In this document: piece after piece, positions 59,988 through 64,000 of the stretch | Layout: each line of letters begins with the position of its first letter | How positions within the stretch are numbered: position 1 is the first letter of the stretch | Assembly (NCBI GenBank): GCA_964639245.1 | Contig: CAZXCU010000013.1 | Location: forward strand, 1 to 64,000 | DNA from: SB15 sp964639245 | GTDB taxonomy: Bacteria > Chloroflexota > Anaerolineae > Aggregatilineales > J027 | Length of the DNA: 64,000 nt | Direction: 5' to 3' | Notes under the pieces: generated by a model | What the model saw: only the letters and a program-made list of their open reading frames with translations | Database searches by the model: none | What the model was told of the DNA's origin: nothing | Position numbers and translations under genes: made by a program

Positions 59988-60563
59988 ATGCACTACGATG
60001 CTGCGGGTGATGTCCGTGCGGTAGAAGCGATGGCAGCCAACCTGACCCCTTACCTGTATGAAAATGAATTGTATGGGTTGGTTGCCAACGATTTGCCCCG
60101 TTTGACGCTGGGTGGGCTGCTCATGCGTTTACATCGGTTAGAAGCGCTAGCGGACAGCTTAACTCCGGCGCAGCGCCAGCGTGTGCAGCAGGCCCGCCAG
60201 CAGTTTGAACAAGCCCGTTCGGAATGGCGCACCCACTACAGCGCTAAACTGAACCAAGAAATTCAAGCGCGGCTGAACAACTTAACTGCTTTTGTGGGCG
60301 AATATGGCGATGACAAACAACAGGCGCACGCTGCCTATCCCGCTGAAGCCACCCACCGTCTGATTATCAGCGCCCTTCAAAAAGAGGCGGAAAGTCTTAC
60401 CCTCTGGACAAAGGAATGGCAAGCCAAACTCCGCGATTTAGATGCACGGTTGCATGGTTTACTGGATAAAGACCATCCAACTTTTGTGCTGCCTTCGGGT
60501 CTGGAAGGCATTTACCCTGAAGCGGAATATGGCTGGTTGTACGCTTATCCGGCGGTTTCGTAA
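59988..60563 (+). CDS. hypothetical helical protein
   Basis: A 191-residue, mostly alpha-helical protein of unknown function. Gln/Ala/Arg-rich stretches (LTPAQRQRVQQARQQFEQAR, then LNQEIQARLNNL) suggest coiled-coil packing. The C-terminus is tyrosine/tryptophan-rich (PEAEYGWLYAYPAVS). It begins four bases after the preceding gene, so both are likely one transcript. The 180 bases after its stop, up to the convergent gene, show no clear feature. Confidence 0.6.
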   Translation: MHYDAAGDVRAVEAMAANLTPYLYENELYGLVANDLPRLTLGGLLMRLHRLEALADSLTPAQRQRVQQARQQFEQARSEWRTHYSAKLNQEIQARLNNLTAFVGEYGDDKQQAHAAYPAEATHRLIISALQKEAESLTLWTKEWQAKLRDLDARLHGLLDKDHPTFVLPSGLEGIYPEAEYGWLYAYPAVS

Positions 60564-60746
60564 CAACATTTTTCCCTCAAATTTTATGCTCTCCGCTTAA
60601 TATCTTCTGTGCCGTAAAAGTTGTTTTGCGGCGCAGCCAAGTTATTTCCCCTAGACCAGACCCTTAGATGAAATTCAGAGGATTATTGCATTAAGCACGC
60701 GCTGGTGTTTTCCATAAACAATAGACTGACTCCCTGAAAAAACGGG

Positions 60747-61502
60747 TTAAATTTCATACACCGTGTAATCGACGGCCAATTCCACCGGGCCATCAAAGGT
60801 GGTTTTGGCTTCCGGGATTAATTGGGAGGGGTCAGTGTCCCAGACGTTGTAGTGCAGCAACACCAGCTTATGAGCGCCCGCCTCGGTAGCAATTTCGCCT
60901 GCTTGTGCTGCGCTAGAATGGCCTAACCCCTCCCCTGCCGCCTCATGCAAAAATAGGTCGGCGTTGCGTCCAATTTCGACAGAATTGGGAATCGGTTCAG
61001 TATCACACGAATAACCGATGATTTTGCCGGAAGATTTCACTTCAATTCGCATTCCGATGGTGGGTAAAAAATGTTTGACCGGCCAAGAGGTAATGCGAAA
61101 ATCCTGATTATCGAGAATCAGTGCGTTGGGACGTTCGGGAACACGGTAAAAAGCAATCGGGAAAAACTTCGGCCATGTATCCCATGAAAAGGCCAGCATC
61201 ATATCTTCGGTGCGCTCCAGACAGTGGTTTAATCCATAAACCCGCAGTGGGTTTTCCCTCCCCAGCAGCCACATGTGCATGAGCAAAATCGGCACCCCGT
61301 ATACATGGTCAGGGTGAAAATGGGTCAAAATCATGTCGGTGAGGCGGGTGTAGTGAATCCCGAAGCGCTTGAGTTTGACGACAGGATTCGAGCCACAGTC
61401 AATTAACACCACGCTGTTTTCGCCCTCTAACAGTAGGTGGGTATTGTCATGATATTCGTCGGAAACTGCTGCCGCCGACCCTAAAACAATTAATCGTGCC
61501 AT
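60747..61502 (-). CDS. metallo-beta-lactamase-fold hydrolase, RNase Z-like
   Basis: A 251-residue MBL-fold protein. The metal motif is HFHPDHVYG (HxHxDH), with further ligands in YSCDTEPIPNSVE (Asp), FLHEAAG and VLLHYNVWD. It resembles RNase Z/ElaC-related hydrolases, but the RNase Z exosite arm is not visible and a phosphodiesterase or other role is possible. It lies nine bases after the ABC-2/SpoIIM gene and may be its operon mate. Confidence 0.83.
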   Translation of the reverse strand: MARLIVLGSAAAVSDEYHDNTHLLLEGENSVVLIDCGSNPVVKLKRFGIHYTRLTDMILTHFHPDHVYGVPILLMHMWLLGRENPLRVYGLNHCLERTEDMMLAFSWDTWPKFFPIAFYRVPERPNALILDNQDFRITSWPVKHFLPTIGMRIEVKSSGKIIGYSCDTEPIPNSVEIGRNADLFLHEAAGEGLGHSSAAQAGEIATEAGAHKLVLLHYNVWDTDPSQLIPEAKTTFDGPVELAVDYTVYEI

Positions 61503-61511
61503 TAGTCCCTT

Positions 61512-63017
61512 TTATCTGGAAACGACCCACTCTACCACACGCGGAGTCAACTGCACTTCCAGTATGGCGGCAATGAGTAACAGTGGCAAGATAACAAAAA
61601 TAAAGAGTTTAAGCGTATCCGCCAGTGTGCGTAACCATGCTTCAATCACGGTCATATTTTGGGGTGGTGAGGTGATAATCGCGCCGATTTGCAAGGCAGC
61701 GGCCCCCCCAATGATAATGGCGGGAATTTCCGCGATGCCATGTGGCACAATCGCCGCAATAAACGGCAATGGGCTAATCCCGGCCTGTACCACACTTCCC
61801 ATGATATAGCCGAAAATCCCGAAAGGCAGGAGTGTCAGGAATAAGCCAATGACCCCGAAAGTAAAAATCGAGATGAAAATTGCCAGCGTCAAGACCCGTA
61901 CATTCTGGATGAAGGCCAGCGCCATAAATTGGGGGTTGCTCATACCCGTTTCAAAAATATCCCGTAAATTGTCCATCACGTACTCGTCGGATAGATTTTT
62001 CCCCTCCAATGGTAGCCCATAGGACAGGCTAAAAATCCACCCCGCCGCAAACGCGAGAATCATCCCCACAAAAAAGACGGTCATGGGACGGCGCAAACCC
62101 AGCAGTGCCGGAAACACACTTTTCTGATACCACAAAATCGGGTTGAAAGTTTCTACCCCACCGACCCACTGAGCGCTAAAAACCTGCCATGCCCATTTCA
62201 AATTGAGATGGTCAATTGAACGCCCGAGCAGTTCTTCGCGGTTAAAAATGCGTGTGCCGGTTCGCATTAGCAAAATAATCACAATGACCAAGCCGAGCAT
62301 GATCCACCACAGTGTCGGGCGGGCAGAAGGCTTAATCATGATGAGACTTTCGGAAATCACCAGCAGCGACATCGGAATAATGATGAAACTTGCCAGCAGA
62401 TTGGCGGCACGGGTGGAAGTAGTCTGGCTAGAAATAACCACCGCGCCTGTTACCATGACCACCGCTTGTACAAAAGTCAGCAGGACAATTTGAATCAGCA
62501 GTACAAGGTCAGGTCGCCACTGCTGCGCCCCCACAATCAAGACGGTCAAATAAATGGTAATACCCATATAACCAGCCGCAAGCGGGGGAATAATCGCCGC
62601 CAGCACCTTGCCAATATACAATTCGGCGTTGGTCAAAGGGGTGGAAAGGAGGGGTTCCAAACTCAAGCGTTCTTTTTCGCCAACAAAGGTTTCCAGCGCG
62701 ATCACCAGCGAAATGGAAATGGGGAAAAATCCGACCAGCATGGGCATGAGGGGCAAAAAGGCTTCCAAAACATTTTCACGGTCTGTTTCGCTGTAATCAT
62801 CAAACAAACTGACAAACACGCTGCCCGTCACATTCGCCAGCAGGGGAAAAACCAGCGTTAGTAAAAAGATAGGGGCAACAATCCGCCAATCGCGGAAGCT
62901 GTCGCGCACTTCCCGCCGTGTGATAACCAGCGCATTCCTCAACATGGTACGCCATGTATACGGCGGAATCACCGGGACGCTCCGATTTTCAGTTCGTTTT
63001 AAGCTCACTTCGGTCAT
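61512..63017 (-). CDS. ABC-2 permease fused to a SpoIIM-like membrane domain
   Basis: A 501-residue polytopic protein. Residues ~35-255 form an ABC-2 permease of the NatB type (ALVITRREVRDSFRDWRI, EKERLSLEPLLSTPLTNAELY). Residues ~290-490 match the SpoIIM/DUF95 pattern: an FVGMILAFAAGW helix, FIQNVRVLTLAIFISIF, FGIFGYIMG, then PHGIAEIPAIIIGGAAALQIG. ATG 63017 is chosen because AGGGGCGG lies just upstream. It overlaps the ATPase gene by 29 bases. The substrate is unknown. Confidence 0.83.
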   Translation of the reverse strand: MTEVSLKRTENRSVPVIPPYTWRTMLRNALVITRREVRDSFRDWRIVAPIFLLTLVFPLLANVTGSVFVSLFDDYSETDRENVLEAFLPLMPMLVGFFPISISLVIALETFVGEKERLSLEPLLSTPLTNAELYIGKVLAAIIPPLAAGYMGITIYLTVLIVGAQQWRPDLVLLIQIVLLTFVQAVVMVTGAVVISSQTTSTRAANLLASFIIIPMSLLVISESLIMIKPSARPTLWWIMLGLVIVIILLMRTGTRIFNREELLGRSIDHLNLKWAWQVFSAQWVGGVETFNPILWYQKSVFPALLGLRRPMTVFFVGMILAFAAGWIFSLSYGLPLEGKNLSDEYVMDNLRDIFETGMSNPQFMALAFIQNVRVLTLAIFISIFTFGVIGLFLTLLPFGIFGYIMGSVVQAGISPLPFIAAIVPHGIAEIPAIIIGGAAALQIGAIITSPPQNMTVIEAWLRTLADTLKLFIFVILPLLLIAAILEVQLTPRVVEWVVSR

Positions 63018-63948
63018 GGATCCGCCCCTTTTTTTCGTCTTCTTCCACAATTTTCAAATAGACATCTTCCAACGAACGCGAAAGCTGGCTGAGGGTCAAG
63101 ACATTGTGACCTTGTTCTAGCACGCGGCGCAGTACCTTCGGGTTGGTTTCTTTTGGGGAAGGCGCGACAAATTCTAGCCAGTCGTCGCCTGTGCTGGTAA
63201 CTTCCACCACTTCGCGTAAATCTTCGGCAACCCCGTTGAGGTGTTCTGCCATTTGTAAGCGCATGAGGGGCGGGCCGGTAAAAACCTGCGCGAGTTCTTC
63301 AAAGGAACCAAAGGCGATGATGCGTCCGTTGCGAATAATCCCAATTTTATCAGCAAGGAGGGCGGCTTCGGGCAGGTTATGGGTGGTTAAAACAACGGTG
63401 CGTTCATCCTGACGGAGTTCGGCAATGGCATCGCGCACCTGTTTAGCGCTTTGTGGATCCATCGCGCTGGTGGGTTCATCCAGCAGCAGTACCGCCGGGT
63501 CATGCAACATCGCCCGCACCAGCGCCAATTTTTGTTTCATGCCTTTGGAATATTGCCCCAGACGTTTATCGAGCGCATTCCCCAGGCCAAAGCGCTCCAT
63601 CAACTGCAAAGCCCGTTGTTTGCGTACCTGCGGCGGTAGATGATACACCTGACCGAAAAAATCCAGATAATCCAAGCCCTTCATGCGTTCGTAGAGGCCA
63701 TGCTGCTCGGTTAAAACGCCCACGCTGGCACGCACTTCTGCCGTCTGGGTGACGACATCATATCCCGCGATTTTTGCCCACCCACTGCTTGGCTTGAGGA
63801 TCCCCGTCAACATGCGTACCGTGGTAGTTTTGCCAGCCCCATTCGGGCCAAGAATCGCTACCACGCTGCCGGGGTCTACTTTGAGCGAAATCTGGTCAAC
63901 GGCTAAAAAATCCTCAAAATATTTGGTTAATCCCTCAGCCTCAATCAT
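62989..63948 (-). CDS. ABC transporter ATPase partner of the ABC-2/SpoIIM permease
   Basis: A 319-residue ATPase. Walker A is GPNGAGKTT, the signature YSKGMKQKLALVRAML (YSKGM in place of LSGGQ, common in ABC-2 ATPases), Walker B LLLDEPTSAMDP and switch His LTTHNLPEA. A C-terminal extension of ~95 residues follows. It is first in the minus-strand run, with the permease and the MBL-fold gene behind it. Confidence 0.92.
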   Translation of the reverse strand: MIEAEGLTKYFEDFLAVDQISLKVDPGSVVAILGPNGAGKTTTVRMLTGILKPSSGWAKIAGYDVVTQTAEVRASVGVLTEQHGLYERMKGLDYLDFFGQVYHLPPQVRKQRALQLMERFGLGNALDKRLGQYSKGMKQKLALVRAMLHDPAVLLLDEPTSAMDPQSAKQVRDAIAELRQDERTVVLTTHNLPEAALLADKIGIIRNGRIIAFGSFEELAQVFTGPPLMRLQMAEHLNGVAEDLREVVEVTSTGDDWLEFVAPSPKETNPKVLRRVLEQGHNVLTLSQLSRSLEDVYLKIVEEDEKKGRIHDRSELKTN

Positions 63949-64000
63949 CGGTTACTCACTTTACTTACTGACACTCAAACATTAGCACACTTAGGCGCGT

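Noticed and set aside
60564..60746. Possible RNA gene in the convergent gap
   Set aside because: No tRNA-like cloverleaf or strong hairpin could be made out.
1..64000. CRISPR arrays, transposases, prophage or toxin-antitoxin modules
   Set aside because: No regularly spaced repeats, transposase motifs, phage genes or typical small paired genes were seen anywhere in the window.

Overview
The window looks like a chromosomal segment of a bacterium of the phylum Chloroflexota, probably Anaerolineae-like. This is inferred from gene content and not from a marker gene. The supporting content is a transaldolase-glucose-6-phosphate isomerase fusion next to transketolase, a SpoIIIAA-like AAA ATPase with a C-terminal R3H domain, a polyphosphate glucokinase, a BTAD-type regulator, tandem dynamin-like GTPases, LysM and Thr/Pro-linker surface proteins, and a stand-alone CpaF ATPase. 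Coding density is high, base composition is moderate and fairly even, and TTG or GTG starts are common. I found no rRNA, tRNA, CRISPR array, insertion sequence or prophage.

Layout. 0.3-3.9 kb (minus): AspA/AstE-like zinc hydrolase, a degenerate PD-(D/E)xK-like protein, and the ComM-type AAA protein. 4.0-12.9 kb (plus): a compact seven-gene run behind a near-consensus promoter: LacI regulator, two dynamin-like GTPases, polyphosphate glucokinase, GT39-like membrane protein, class C serine hydrolase, D-amino-acid-oxidase-like flavoprotein. 13-21 kb: beta-propeller protein, triple-LysM secreted protein, then a minus-strand surface-glycan cluster (ABC exporter, three glycosyltransferases, RmlC). 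21.1-23.7 kb (plus): GNAT protein coupled to the R3H/AAA ATPase. 23.8-25.8 kb (minus): ECF sigma factor, membrane-anchored partner, FabH. 26-32.2 kb: metal homeostasis locus with a Fur/Zur regulator, CDF exporter and TroABCD-type importer; both importer permeases carry C-terminal winged-helix tails. 32.5-36.3 kb: frr-uppS, DinB, small zinc proteins, an acetyltransferase. 36.4-40.5 kb: PadR regulator and ABC-2 transporter. 40.6-48.8 kb: membrane protein, transketolase, HEAT/membrane protein, Tal-Pgi fusion. 49-52 kb: orphan response regulator, a second Fur, BTAD regulator. 52.4-56.9 kb: trpDCFBA. 57-64 kb: lipoprotein, CpaF, two unknown proteins, MBL-fold hydrolase, and an ABC-2 transporter whose permease is fused to a SpoIIM-like domain.

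No obviously new defence or mobile system is present. The most unusual items are the regulator-GTPase-polyphosphate glucokinase operon, the metal permeases with winged-helix tails (one also with six loop cysteines), the ABC-2/SpoIIM fusion, a possible attenuator or small RNA at 35.2-35.36 kb, and several strong inverted repeats placed exactly in promoter spacers. Assignments rest on reading motifs by eye; no database search was run.
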